Assembly (NCBI RefSeq): GCF_003289625.1
Contig: NZ_QMBN01000002.1
Location: forward strand, 952,610 to 1,016,609
DNA length: 64,000 bases
Direction of reading: 5' to 3'
From: Microbacterium sp. SMR1
Lineage (GTDB): Bacteria; Actinomycetota; Actinomycetes; Actinomycetales; Microbacteriaceae
This document shows positions 1 through 9,679 of the stretch, piece after piece. The position numbers and the translations under genes were made by a program. A model generated the notes under the pieces. The model had not been told where the DNA came from, searched no databases, and saw only the letters and a list, made by a program, of their open reading frames with translations. Position 1 is the first letter of the stretch. Each line of letters starts with the position of its first letter.

Positions 1-375
1 GCGGCATCCGCGGGATCCGCTCCGCAGCGCGACGGTGCGCGGTTCCTGCGTACGCTGCCGAGCGCCGACGCCCTCGAGTCGCTCGCCTACCGCTTCGCGA
101 TCATCGGCTTCATCTTCTGGACCTTCACCCTCATCGCCGGCTCGATCTGGGCCAACGACGCGTGGGGCCGGTACTGGGGCTTCGACACGAAGGAAGTGTG
201 GACCTTCGTCATCTGGGTGCTCTACGCCGGCTACATCCACGCTCGCGCGACGCGCGGTTGGCGCGGAAACCGCAGCGCGTGGCTGTCGATCGTCGGCTTC
301 TCAGCGGTGCTGTTCAACTTCATCATCGTCAACCAGTTCTTCAAGGGTCTGCACGCCTACAGCGGCCTGAGCTGA
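1..375 (+). CDS. ccsB: Cytochrome c biogenesis protein CcsB (ResC), 3' part
   Basis: This is the C-terminal 124 residues of a CcsB/ResC-type membrane protein of system II cytochrome c maturation, open at the window edge. CcsB works with ResB to handle heme at the outer face of the membrane and attach it to apocytochrome c. The visible part has the WWD-type heme-handling segment (WGRYWGFDTKEVWTFVIW, about residues 51-68 of the fragment) between hydrophobic helices. The end, with NQFFKGLHAYSG before the TGA, is typical of the family. It lies next to the menaquinone genes, which fits a respiratory neighbourhood. ResB and CcdA would be expected just outside the window. Confidence 0.93.
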   Translation, partial: AASAGSAPQRDGARFLRTLPSADALESLAYRFAIIGFIFWTFTLIAGSIWANDAWGRYWGFDTKEVWTFVIWVLYAGYIHARATRGWRGNRSAWLSIVGFSAVLFNFIIVNQFFKGLHAYSGLS

Positions 376-403
376 CCCCTCGTCGGGGTGCGGGGCGTCG
401 CCT

Positions 404-870
404 CGGTTGGCAGCCGGCGCCCATTCCCGTCGCTGGAAGGGGCGTGAACTGCCAAGTGGGAGTCGCCTGTGGTGCGCGGCGTCGGCTCGGTTGGCAGCAT
501 GTGCCCCTTCCCGTCGCGCGAGCGGGCGTGAACTGCCAATTGAACTTTGCCGGGGTCCGGGACGTCGGCTCGGTTGGCAGCGTGTGCCCATTCCCGTCGC
601 GGGAGGGCGCGCGACTGCCAGCTGGGAGTCGCCCGTGGTGCGCGGCGTCGCTTCGGTTGGCAGTAGCTGCCCGTTCTCGTCGCTGGAGGGGGCGTGAACT
701 GCCCACTCAACCTCGCCGTGGTGCGCGGCGTCGGCTCGGTTGGCAGCATGCGCCCCTTCCCGTCGCGCGTGGGGGCGTGGACTGCCAACTGGGAGTCGCC
801 CGGGGTGCGGGACGTCGGCTCGGTTGGCAGCGTGTGCCCATTCCTTTCGCTCGAAGGGGCGCGAACTGTC
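404..870. repeat. Six-copy tandem hairpin repeat, 83-84 bp period
   Basis: The motif CGGTTGGCAG starts at 404, 488, 571, 654, 737 and 821, a period of 83-84 bp. In most copies TTGGCAG is followed about 35 nt later by CTGCCAA, CTGCCAG or a variant, so the unit can fold as a roughly 49-nt hairpin. In copy 1 the arms are 407-413 and 449-455, and an inner GCCC-TTCC/GGAA-GGGC pairing extends the stem. Linkers of about 35 nt carry recurring GGGAGTCGCC and GGTGCGCGGCGTCGG words. The period is not a multiple of three and no reading frame here looks like a protein, so the stretch is read as non-coding. Its function is unknown. Confidence 0.85.
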
Positions 871-883
871 AACTCACTCGCTC

Positions 884-910
884 CGCCCCGCCTCAAGAGA
901 AGGCGGGGCG
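884..910. terminator. Perfect 10-bp stem, bidirectional terminator
   Basis: CGCCCCGCCT (884-893) pairs perfectly with AGGCGGGGCG (901-910) around a 7-nt loop. It lies 9 bp past the stop of the YhgE/Pip gene on the minus strand and after the repeat array downstream of ccsB, so it probably ends transcription from both sides. No clear U tract is present, as is common in high-GC actinobacteria. Confidence 0.75.
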
Positions 911-918
911 AACGCGTG

Positions 919-2970
919 TCAGACGGCGGCGGGGCGCAGCACCGCGCGCACCGAGGTCGTGCGCGCCCGGGCGGTGACGATGACCGTGACCACGAGTGAG
1001 ATCGCCGTCCACACGAGCAGCCCCGCAACCGCGGCTCCGGCACCTCCGGCCGAGGTGAGCACCGCGAGCAGGCCCTGGTAGGCGGATGCCGTCGGCAGCA
1101 GCCCCGCGATCTGCGACAGCACTCCGGGCACGGTCGAGACGACTCCCGTGGCCACCGCCAGCACGGCGACACCGGCCGCGACCCATCGGCCCGCTCCGCC
1201 GAGCAGCGCGACGAGGGCCTGGTTCACGGCGGCGAAGGCGACACCCGCCAGGGCGGAGAGTCCGGCGAACGCGGCCCACGTCCACGGGTCGTACGAGGCC
1301 GCGAGCTGCACGACCACCGCGACCAGGACGCCCTGCACGAGCCCGACCACCGCGGCGGGGGCGAAGGCCCACAGCGTCAGCAGGAACGACGGGCGACGTG
1401 AGGTCAGCGCGCCGCGGGGGACGGCCTGCAGCGCGACGAACGATCCGATCGCGCCGAGCCACAGGGCGAGGCCCGTGAGCAGCGGGATGGCCGAGGCGCC
1501 GAACAGGTCGGACCCGAGACCCTCCGCCTCGACGGGGGCGGCCACGACGCTCGCGAGGTCGGTCGCCTGCTGGTCGGTGTACGACGGCAGCGCCGCCGTC
1601 GCGGTGTCGAGGCCGTCGGCGAGGGTGCCCGTGCCGTCGGCGACGGTTCCGACGCCGGTGGCGAGGTCGGTCGCACCGCCGGCCAGTTCGCCGGCGCCGG
1701 ACGAGAGCTGTGAGGCGCCGTCGGCGGCCGATCCGGCACCTGCGGCGAGGGCCGAGGCGCCGGAGGCCAGCTGGCCGCCTCCGGCCGCGAGAGCGTCCGC
1801 ACCGTCGGCGAGCTCGGTCATGCCGTTCGCGAGCTGCGTCGCCGCACCGGCGGCCTGCTGCAGACCGGAGATCAGCTCGGGCGCAGAGGCCGCCAGTCCC
1901 GAGACCTGTCCGGCGATCTGACCGGACTGACCGATCACACCGGTGACCTCGGGCAGGGCGCTCTGCGTGCGCGCGGAGACGGTGCGAAGGGCGTCGCAGA
2001 CCTGCGCCGATCCGCCGTCGGCCTCGCAGCTCGCCGCGACGGCCGCGAGCTCGTCGGCGGCCTGCGTCACGCCGGTCGCGATGCGGTCGGAGTTCTCGGC
2101 GAGGTATTGCGCTCCGGCAACGGCCTCGGCGGGGATCTCGGGAACGCTCAGCCCGCTCAGCGACTGCGACAACTGGGTCGCGAACTCGTTGGTTCCGCCG
2201 GCGAGGGTGCGCGCGCCCTGCGCCCAGGTCGTCAGGCCCGTCTGGGTCGCCGCGGCCCCGTCGGAGAGCTGCGAGGCACCGGTCGCGAGCTGGCCGACCC
2301 CGTCCGAGAGGGTTCCCGCACCGCTGGCCAACTGGCCCGCACCGTCGGCGAGCTGCGTCGCGCCGTCGGCTGCCTGCCGCCCGCCGTCGGCGAGCTGTCG
2401 GGCGCCCGAGGCGGCATCTCCGAGCTGATCTCCCAGCGTCGTGAAGCCGAGGAACACGTTCTCGAGGTAGACCGTCGAGAGCTGCGAGCCCATGAGCGAG
2501 GTGGCCGCCTGTGTGATCTGCGCCGTGATGGCGTCGTCGACGACGAGGCTGTCCGGGGCGGTGTCGACCCGGATGGTGGCCTTCTCGGGCGTGCCGCCCG
2601 GGGCGGTCGAGGTGGCCGCGGCCGAGAAGCCGCTCGGGATCGTGACGACGGCGTCGTAGGTGCCGTCGGCGAGCCCGGCCCGGGCGTCCTCGTCGTTCGA
2701 GATGACCCAGTCCAGGTTGCTCGGGACCTCGTCCGACCCGGCGACCAGACCGGCGGTCAGCTGCCGGCCGAGGGGCGCGAGCTGACCGTTGACCTCGACC
2801 GCCTGGTCGTCGTTGACGATCGCCGCCCGCATGTTGTCGAGGCGCTCGACGGGGTTGTAGAGCGCCGCGACCAAGACGCCGCCGATGAGGACGGGCAGCA
2901 GGATGACGCCCACGATCGTGAGCCAGGTGACGGGCTTGCGCGAGCGGGCGCGCTCGATGAACAGGGTCAT
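919..2970 (-). CDS. YhgE/Pip family membrane protein
   Basis: 683 residues. The architecture is that of the YhgE/Pip family: one N-terminal membrane segment (about 15-37), a long extracytoplasmic region, and a C-terminal block of about five membrane segments (about 490-675) of ABC-2 type. The middle carries many short repeats of the form DGAxQLAxGA, typical of this family and predicted to form long helices. Its start overlaps the stop of the upstream MMPL gene by 4 nt (ATGA, 2967-2970), so the two are translationally coupled. The exact role of the family is not settled; export or envelope functions are proposed. The operon context suggests that it works with the MMPL protein under the TetR regulator at 5918. 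Confidence 0.88.
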   Translation of the reverse strand: MTLFIERARSRKPVTWLTIVGVILLPVLIGGVLVAALYNPVERLDNMRAAIVNDDQAVEVNGQLAPLGRQLTAGLVAGSDEVPSNLDWVISNDEDARAGLADGTYDAVVTIPSGFSAAATSTAPGGTPEKATIRVDTAPDSLVVDDAITAQITQAATSLMGSQLSTVYLENVFLGFTTLGDQLGDAASGARQLADGGRQAADGATQLADGAGQLASGAGTLSDGVGQLATGASQLSDGAAATQTGLTTWAQGARTLAGGTNEFATQLSQSLSGLSVPEIPAEAVAGAQYLAENSDRIATGVTQAADELAAVAASCEADGGSAQVCDALRTVSARTQSALPEVTGVIGQSGQIAGQVSGLAASAPELISGLQQAAGAATQLANGMTELADGADALAAGGGQLASGASALAAGAGSAADGASQLSSGAGELAGGATDLATGVGTVADGTGTLADGLDTATAALPSYTDQQATDLASVVAAPVEAEGLGSDLFGASAIPLLTGLALWLGAIGSFVALQAVPRGALTSRRPSFLLTLWAFAPAAVVGLVQGVLVAVVVQLAASYDPWTWAAFAGLSALAGVAFAAVNQALVALLGGAGRWVAAGVAVLAVATGVVSTVPGVLSQIAGLLPTASAYQGLLAVLTSAGGAGAAVAGLLVWTAISLVVTVIVTARARTTSVRAVLRPAAV

Positions 2971-5792
2971 GACGGGATCACCTCGGTGTTCGGGTGCGAC
3001 GGTTCGGACGCGGATGTCGCGGATGCACCGCCGTGCAGGGGGAGGGTGTGGGGCGCCGCGCGATGGGCCTCAGCGAGGATGTCGAGCACGCCGAGCTCGC
3101 GCCGGACGATCGCCACGACGGTGAGGGCACCGGCCCCCGCGTGGCGTTCGTCGAGGTCGGATGCCGCATCGCGGAGCACCGCGGCGGCCTGATCGCGGTC
3201 AGCGCCGGTGAGGGCGTCGAGTCCGTCGACCACGACGATCGTCGCTCCGCCCGAGGTGGCGCGACGCAGCTCGGCCACCGGGTCGGTCGTGTCGTCGAGC
3301 AGCGCGAGGCCGACGTGCGAGCGGACCCACGGCGCCCGCTCGGGCAGCAGGTGCCCGCCGACGCGGAGCAGCCCCCCGTCGACGCGGAGCCGCCCGGAGA
3401 CGGCGAGGGCGAAGGCGCGGCCGACGCGCGGATCGGGGTGGGAGACGACGAGCGACTCGCCGGGCTCGACCCGGAAGGTCGCGTCGGAGAAGACCGCCGC
3501 GTGGCCGTCGTCGTCGGCGTGGACGGCGACATCCTCTCCGACCAGGGCGGCGGAGGTGTTGCGCTCCGGCCACTCGCGCAGCGAGAGCTCGCGCTCGACG
3601 GCCTCGCCCTCGATGTCGAAGTGGGGGAGGACGCGGTCGAGCCAGCGCGGCATCCACCACGCCTTCTCGCCGAGCAGCGCCATGACGGCCGGCACGAGCG
3701 TCATGCGGATGAGGAATGCGTCGACGGCGATGCCGACGGCGAGCCCCAGTGCGATCGGCTTGATCGACGAGTCGCCCTCGGGGACGAACGCGGCGAAGAC
3801 GGCGAACATGATCACCGCCGCGGCCGTGACGACGCGCGCCGACGAGGTGAAACCGGAGCGGACAGCCCCGACGGCGGTGAGGCGATCCGCGCGGCCGCCC
3901 CGGTCGCGGCGGGCATGGACGTAGTCCTCGCGCATCCGCGAGACGAGGAAGACCTCGTAGTCCATCGCGAGGCCGAACAGGACGCCCATGAGGATGATCG
4001 GCATGAAGCTGATCACGGGCCCCTCGCGGGTGACGTGCAGCAGGTCGGCGAACCAGCCCCACTCGAAGACGGCGGCGACGACGCCGAAGGCGGCGAGCAC
4101 CGACAGCAGATATCCGAGCGCGGCCTTGATCGGCACCCAGATCGATCGGAACACGATCGTCAGCAGGATGAGCGAGAGCCCGACGACGAAGACACCGAAG
4201 GGCAGCAGGGCTTCGCCGAGCCGATCGGAGATGTCGATACCCACGGCGGTGAACCCGGTGACCTTGAGGTCGACACCGTACTCGTCGAGCAGGCGGTCGT
4301 GCTGTGCCCGCAACTCGCGCACAAGGTCGGCCGTCTCGGGGGAGTCGGGTGCGGTCTCGGGCACGATCTGCACGAGCCCGGTGTCGGCGGTCTCGTTGGG
4401 GGTGGCGAGCGCGACCTCCTTCACCCCGGGAATGGTGGCGATGTCATCGCCGATGTCCTGCATCAGGGTCAGCGGATCGTTCGAGGTGACGATTGTCCCG
4501 GTCATGATCAGCGGACCGTTCGCGCCGGGACCGAAGTGCTCGGCGGTGAGGTCGTACGCCTGCCGGGCCTCGCTCGAGGGCGGCTGCACCCCCGCGTTGG
4601 GGAGGGCAAGGGTCAGGCTCGCTGACGGGATCGCGACGACGCCGAGACCCGCGATGACCGCGATCGTGGTGACGAGCGGATGCCGCGTGACGCCGCGCAC
4701 CCAGCGCTCCGAGAACGATCGACGGGGCGCGGCCGGTCGCTTCCGCGACCGCTTTGCTCGGCGGGGCCAACCGACGACACGAGCTCCCGCGAAACCGAGG
4801 AGCGCGGGAGTGAGGGTGACGGCGACGACGACGGCGATCGCGACGGCAACGGCTGCAGCGATGCCCATCGTCGTGAGGAAGGGGATGCCGGCGAAGCTGA
4901 GCCCGATCAGTGCGATGAGCACCGTGATGCCCGCGAACGCGACGGACGATCCCGCGGTTCCGGTCGAACGAGCGGCGGACTCCTCCGGGTCCATGCCCGC
5001 ACGCACCTGGTCCTGATGTCGGGCGGCGATGAAGAGCGAGTAGTCGATGCCGACGGCGAGGCCGAGCATGACCGACAGCAGCGGGGTCGTCGACGACACC
5101 GAGGCGAACTGCGTCGCCACGAAGATCATCGCCGTCGCGAGCGCGACCCCGATGAGAGCGCTGACGAGCGGGAACCACGAGACGGCGAATGAGCGGAACG
5201 TGACGATGAGGACGAACAGTGCCACCAGCACACCGATCACCTCGACGATCGACAGCGCCGGGATCGAGGTCGAGAACAGGTCACCGCCCAGCGCGATCTG
5301 CGTGCCGTCGGGCAGGTCCGCCCGCATCCGGTCGGCCACCGAGGTGAGCGCGTCCTTCGTCTCTGCGCTGACCGAGGTCGCCTCGCCGTCGAACTGCACG
5401 CGGACGATCGCGGCCCGGTCGTCCTCCGAGACCAGGCCGGAGACCGTCTGGTCGAACGGATCGGTCACGGCGAGGACGTCATCACCCAGGTCGCCGAACG
5501 CGGTCACGGTGTCGGCGATCTCGTCGGCGAACGGCTCGTCGCGCACGCTGTCTCCCTCGGGGGCGACGACGACGAGCTGCGCGCTCGTGCCGCTCGCCTG
5601 GGGGAACGTGCGGTTCAGCAGCTCCAGCCCCTCCTGCGCCTCGGTCCCCGGGATCGAGAAGGAGTTGTCGGTGCCCTTGTTCAGCAGCGCCGCTCCGCCG
5701 CCGGCGATGACGAGGATCAGCAGCCACGAGACGAGGACCCGCCAGGGGTGACGGAACGACCAGCGTCCGAGGGTGAACAGGAGTGTGGACAC
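2967..5792 (-). CDS. MMPL family RND transporter with a C-terminal degenerate ABC-ATPase-like domain
   Basis: 941 residues. Residues 1 to about 735 form a standard MMPL/RND exporter with two repeats of an N-terminal helix, a soluble porter loop and a multi-helix bundle; DYSLF and MDYEVFLVSRMRED are the usual family motifs. Such proteins export lipids or drugs using the proton gradient. The last roughly 190 residues are extra for the family. They read like an ABC nucleotide-binding fold (FRVEPGESLVVS..., SGRLRVDGGLLRVGG, then a Walker-B-like IVVVDGLDALTG) but have no Walker A lysine and no LSGGQ signature. The start is GTG with GGAG upstream. It is the first gene of an operon with the YhgE/Pip gene and is divergent from a TetR gene. 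Confidence 0.92.
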   Translation of the reverse strand: MSTLLFTLGRWSFRHPWRVLVSWLLILVIAGGGAALLNKGTDNSFSIPGTEAQEGLELLNRTFPQASGTSAQLVVVAPEGDSVRDEPFADEIADTVTAFGDLGDDVLAVTDPFDQTVSGLVSEDDRAAIVRVQFDGEATSVSAETKDALTSVADRMRADLPDGTQIALGGDLFSTSIPALSIVEVIGVLVALFVLIVTFRSFAVSWFPLVSALIGVALATAMIFVATQFASVSSTTPLLSVMLGLAVGIDYSLFIAARHQDQVRAGMDPEESAARSTGTAGSSVAFAGITVLIALIGLSFAGIPFLTTMGIAAAVAVAIAVVVAVTLTPALLGFAGARVVGWPRRAKRSRKRPAAPRRSFSERWVRGVTRHPLVTTIAVIAGLGVVAIPSASLTLALPNAGVQPPSSEARQAYDLTAEHFGPGANGPLIMTGTIVTSNDPLTLMQDIGDDIATIPGVKEVALATPNETADTGLVQIVPETAPDSPETADLVRELRAQHDRLLDEYGVDLKVTGFTAVGIDISDRLGEALLPFGVFVVGLSLILLTIVFRSIWVPIKAALGYLLSVLAAFGVVAAVFEWGWFADLLHVTREGPVISFMPIILMGVLFGLAMDYEVFLVSRMREDYVHARRDRGGRADRLTAVGAVRSGFTSSARVVTAAAVIMFAVFAAFVPEGDSSIKPIALGLAVGIAVDAFLIRMTLVPAVMALLGEKAWWMPRWLDRVLPHFDIEGEAVERELSLREWPERNTSAALVGEDVAVHADDDGHAAVFSDATFRVEPGESLVVSHPDPRVGRAFALAVSGRLRVDGGLLRVGGHLLPERAPWVRSHVGLALLDDTTDPVAELRRATSGGATIVVVDGLDALTGADRDQAAAVLRDAASDLDERHAGAGALTVVAIVRRELGVLDILAEAHRAAPHTLPLHGGASATSASEPSHPNTEVIPS

Positions 5793-5828
5793 GGGCGCTC
5801 CAGGTCTGATCGATCGTCACGGTTGTTC

Positions 5829-5861
5829 GATACAGCGCTGTATCCGATACAGCAATGTATC
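5829..5861. promoter_or_regulatory. Tandem TetR operator palindromes
   Basis: A perfect 16-bp palindrome, GATACAGCGCTGTATC (5829-5844), is followed after one base by a near-perfect copy, GATACAGCAATGTATC (5846-5861). Their centres are 17 bp apart. They lie in the divergent intergenic region between the MMPL operon and the TetR gene. This is the expected layout for an autoregulating TetR repressor that also controls the transporter operon. Assignment to this regulator is an inference from position. Confidence 0.82.
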
Positions 5862-5917
5862 CTATGTTCATCACGCACTGGTCAGGCTGGACGATCGGTG
5901 TGAACGCGAGGAGCACC

Positions 5918-6535
5918 ATGGACGCCGAGGCACGCACAGCCACCCGCAGTCGCGAGAACACGCGCGCCCGGCTGCTCGATGCCGCCGCCGAGGTCTTCGC
6001 CGAGGTCGGTCTCGACGCGGCATCCGTCGAGGCCGTCTGCGACCGCGCCGGGTTCTCCCGCGGCGCCTTCTACTCGAACTTCGACTCCAAGGGCGAGCTC
6101 TTCCTCGCCCTGGTCGAGCGGTCCTCCAGCGAGAAGCTCGACCTGGTCGCCGACCGCGTCCGCACCCTCGATCGCACCGCGGCGCCCGATCCGTCCCTGC
6201 TCGTTCCCCAGATCGTCGACGTCTCGCTCGGGGGCATGGAGCCCCGGCTGGTGTCGGAGCTGCGCACGCAGGCACTTCGCGACGAACGGATGGCCGAGGC
6301 CTACCTTCGCCTGCAGGACGGCATCGTCGAGCGGGTGCGGGTGATCGTCGACGACATCCGGAAGGTCTACGAGCTGCGCTTCCGGCTGCCGATCACGGAG
6401 GTCGCGCAGCTCATGGTCGATCTCTCCGATGCAACGTGCGAGCGGGCGGCGGTCGAAGGGCTCGGCGAAGCGGAGACGACGCGGCTGCTGCACGAGCGCA
6501 TCGGGCAACTCGCGACCGCGCTCCTCGACGCCTGA
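5918..6535 (+). CDS. TetR/AcrR family transcriptional regulator
   Basis: 205 residues from the ATG at 5918, preceded by GCGAGGAG. The reading frame stays open further upstream to 5855, but that extension would run into the operator region and has no good ribosome binding site. The N-terminal helix-turn-helix is clear: TRARLLDAAAEVFAEVG, then VEAVCDRAGFSRGAFYSNFDSKGELF, about residues 13-60. The rest is an all-helical ligand-binding domain without a recognisable ligand signature. It is transcribed away from the MMPL-YhgE operon with two palindromes between them, so it is most likely their repressor. The inducer cannot be read from the sequence. Confidence 0.92.
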   Translation: MDAEARTATRSRENTRARLLDAAAEVFAEVGLDAASVEAVCDRAGFSRGAFYSNFDSKGELFLALVERSSSEKLDLVADRVRTLDRTAAPDPSLLVPQIVDVSLGGMEPRLVSELRTQALRDERMAEAYLRLQDGIVERVRVIVDDIRKVYELRFRLPITEVAQLMVDLSDATCERAAVEGLGEAETTRLLHERIGQLATALLDA

Positions 6536-6553
6536 GGCCCGAGCGACCTGCGC

Positions 6554-7555
6554 TCAGCGCGGCTGTGCGAGCACCGCGAGGCAGCGCTCGAGCCGCTCGC
6601 GCCACCACCGCTGCCGCTCCGCGGACGGGGCGAGCGCGGCGACGGCATCCCGGTCGACCGTGACCCGTCCGGTCGCGAGCTCACCCGAGAGCGGACGCAG
6701 GGCGGGGGTCGCGACATCGGCGGCGAACAGCGAGGCCGTTCCCAGGCCGCAGTCGAAGTCGAGCTCGGGAAGAGCGGCCGCGAGGGCGACCCCCATCGAC
6801 AGGCCGACGCTCGTGTCGAGGGCGCTCGAGACCACCGCGGGAAGTCCCGCCTCCGCGACGATCGCGAGCGCACGCCGGACGCCTCCGAGCGGCTGCGCCT
6901 TGATGACGAGCAGATCGGCGGCACCGGCTCGCGCCACCGCGAGCGGGTCGTCGGCCTTGCGGACGCTCTCATCGGCGGCGACGGGGATCCCCATGTAGTG
7001 CACGCGGCGGCGCAGCTCGGCGAGCTCCTCGACACTCGCGCACGGCTGCTCGACATACTCAAGATCGAACTCCGCCAGGGCGTGGAGCGCGTGCTCGGCC
7101 TCGTCGAGATTCCACGCGCCGTTCGCGTCGATCCGCACACGTCCTTCGGGGCCGAGCGCCTCGCGCACTGCCCGCACGCGGGCGACGTCGTCGGCGAGCA
7201 CCTGGCCGCGCTCCGCGACCTTGACCTTGACCGTGCGGCATCCGTCGTACCGCGAGAGCACCTCGGCGACGCGCTCGGCCGCGACGGCCGGCACGGTGGC
7301 GTTCACGGCGACACGGTTCCGGACGGGGGACGGGGCCGGTTCCCAGCCGAACTCGAGCGCGGCGGCCAGCCAGGTCGCGGCCTCGTCGTCGTCGTACTCG
7401 GTGAACGGCGAGAACTCCGTCCAGCCTTCCGGCCCCTCGAGCAGCAGCGCCTCTCGCACGTCGACGCCGCGGAAACGCGTCGTCAGCGGCAGCGCGACGA
7501 CGTGCGATCGGTCGAGCAGCTCGGCCAGGGAGGGGAGGGGCAGGGCGGGGTCCAC
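6554..7555 (-). CDS. menC: o-Succinylbenzoate synthase
   Basis: An enolase-superfamily dehydratase converting SHCHC to o-succinylbenzoate in menaquinone synthesis. Catalytic elements are visible: the KVKV lysine motif, then metal ligands in RIDANGAW, YVEQPC and ADES, and the second lysine in VIKAQPLGG. The C-terminal LPELDFDCGLGTASLF segment is typical of actinobacterial MenC. The GTG at 7555 is preferred (333 residues), because GGGAGGA lies 7 nt before it. The frame extends eight codons further to an ATG at 7579, but that ATG overlaps the -10 box of menB. Divergent from menB with a gap of about 35 bp. Confidence 0.93.
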   Translation of the reverse strand: MDPALPLPSLAELLDRSHVVALPLTTRFRGVDVREALLLEGPEGWTEFSPFTEYDDDEAATWLAAALEFGWEPAPSPVRNRVAVNATVPAVAAERVAEVLSRYDGCRTVKVKVAERGQVLADDVARVRAVREALGPEGRVRIDANGAWNLDEAEHALHALAEFDLEYVEQPCASVEELAELRRRVHYMGIPVAADESVRKADDPLAVARAGAADLLVIKAQPLGGVRRALAIVAEAGLPAVVSSALDTSVGLSMGVALAAALPELDFDCGLGTASLFAADVATPALRPLSGELATGRVTVDRDAVAALAPSAERQRWWRERLERCLAVLAQPR

Positions 7556-7578
7556 GCGTTCATCCTCCCACCGCGGCA

Positions 7579-7584
7579 TAGGCT
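7579..7584 (+). promoter_or_regulatory. Leaderless -10 box of menB (TAGGCT)
   Basis: TAGGCT lies 6 nt before the menB ATG, so transcription would begin at the start codon. No Shine-Dalgarno sequence is present. Confidence 0.6.
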
Positions 7585-7590
7585 GGCGGC

Positions 7591-8490
<900 letters not shown>

Positions 8491-8507
8491 GATGGCTCGC
8501 CTCTGAC

Positions 8508-9668
8508 ATGGCGGTCGACCTCGTCCCGGTTGCGTCGGAGCCCCGCGAGGTGCTCCGGGCCCTTCGGCAGACCCTCGACGGTGCCGGGCCGGCGCTCGCC
8601 CTCGGCGCGCCCGCCGGCACGAGCGCTCCGGCGCAGGCGCCGCCCGGAACCGTCGCCGTCGTCACGACGTCGGGGTCGACGGGGATGCCCAAGAGCGTCG
8701 TGCTCAGCCGTTCGGCCCTCATCGCCAGCGCCGCGTCGACCGCGGCCCGCATCGGCGAAGGGCGCTGGCTCCTCGCCCTGTCGCCCGGGTACGTGGCGGG
8801 GCTGCAGGTGATGGTGCGCAGCCTCCTCGCGGGGCACGAGCCGGCCGTCCTCGCGGGGTCGTTCTCGCCCGCCGCCTTCGCCGCGGTCACCGCGTCGATG
8901 CACTCGAGCGTCGGCGGGCAGCGCGCGGCGACGTTCACCTCGCTGGTACCGGCCCAGCTGGCCGATCTGCTCGACGCGGCCGAGACGGATTCCGCCGTCG
9001 CCGACGCCCTGCGGGCCTACGAGGCGATCCTGGTGGGCGGGCAGGCGCTCCCGGCGTCGCAGCGCGAGCGCGCCACGCGGTTGGGGGCGCGCATCGTGCG
9101 CACCTACGGCTCGACGGAGACCAGTGGCGGATGCGTCTACGACGGCGTCCCGCTCGACGGGGTGGGGGTGCGGATCGTGGCCGGCGAGGTGCAGCTCTCG
9201 GGCCCCATGCTCGCCGACGGCTACCTCGGCGAGCCCGACCGCACGGCGGCATCCTTCATCGTGGACGACGGTGTGCGCTGGTACCGCACCGGCGACGCGG
9301 GGGAGTTCGACGAGAACGTGCTGCGGGTGACCGGGCGCGTGGACAACGTCATCATCTCGGGTGGCGTCAACGTCTCGCTCGACCGCGTCGAGGCCGTCGT
9401 TCGGGAGCGACCCGGACTCGCGTCGGCCGTCGTCGTCGCGACGACCGACGAGCGATGGGGGCAGGCGTCCGCCGTCGTCGTCGAGATCGCGGCGCTCGCC
9501 GAGATCGGTGCCGACGAGTCGGCTCTGCTGTCTGAGATCCGGGACGCGGTCGGCGACCGGCTCGGCAAGCCGGCGCGCCCCGCACGGGTCGTCGCGGTCG
9601 AGCGCATGCCGGTGCTCGCGAGCGGAAAACCCGACCGTGCGGCGTTGCGTCGCATGCTCGCGATCTAG
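8508..9668 (+). CDS. menE: o-Succinylbenzoate-CoA ligase
   Basis: 386 residues, adenylate-forming (ANL) family. It activates o-succinylbenzoate to its CoA thioester, the substrate of MenB. The P-loop-like TSGSTGMPKSVVLS (about residues 56-69) and RTYGSTETSGG are the core nucleotide motifs. YRTGDAGEFDENVLRVTGRVDNVIISGG is the hinge region, and SGKPDRAALRR near the end carries the catalytic lysine. It is shorter than E. coli MenE but usual for actinobacteria. It probably shares an mRNA with menB, and menA follows after 11 bp. Confidence 0.95.
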   Translation: MAVDLVPVASEPREVLRALRQTLDGAGPALALGAPAGTSAPAQAPPGTVAVVTTSGSTGMPKSVVLSRSALIASAASTAARIGEGRWLLALSPGYVAGLQVMVRSLLAGHEPAVLAGSFSPAAFAAVTASMHSSVGGQRAATFTSLVPAQLADLLDAAETDSAVADALRAYEAILVGGQALPASQRERATRLGARIVRTYGSTETSGGCVYDGVPLDGVGVRIVAGEVQLSGPMLADGYLGEPDRTAASFIVDDGVRWYRTGDAGEFDENVLRVTGRVDNVIISGGVNVSLDRVEAVVRERPGLASAVVVATTDERWGQASAVVVEIAALAEIGADESALLSEIRDAVGDRLGKPARPARVVAVERMPVLASGKPDRAALRRMLAI

Positions 9669-9671
9669 GAT
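9666..9671 (+). promoter_or_regulatory. Possible leaderless -10 box of menA (TAGGAT)
   Basis: TAGGAT overlaps the TAG stop of menE and lies 8 nt before the menA GTG, slightly wider than the 6-nt spacing at other genes. It may give menA its own transcript. Confidence 0.4.
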
Positions 9672-9679
9672 GATCCCTC

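Noticed and set aside
404-870. A CRISPR array
   Set aside because: The period is regular but the repeats are imperfect and hairpin-forming, the linkers between them are themselves repeated rather than unique, and there are no cas genes in the window.
162-977. Long reading frames across the repeat array on both strands
   Set aside because: They arise because the repeat is G+C-rich. The 83-84 bp period shifts frame from unit to unit and the products are low-complexity.
5855-5917. An upstream start for the TetR gene
   Set aside because: It lies inside the operator and promoter region without an RBS; the ATG at 5918 is preceded by GCGAGGAG and fits family length.
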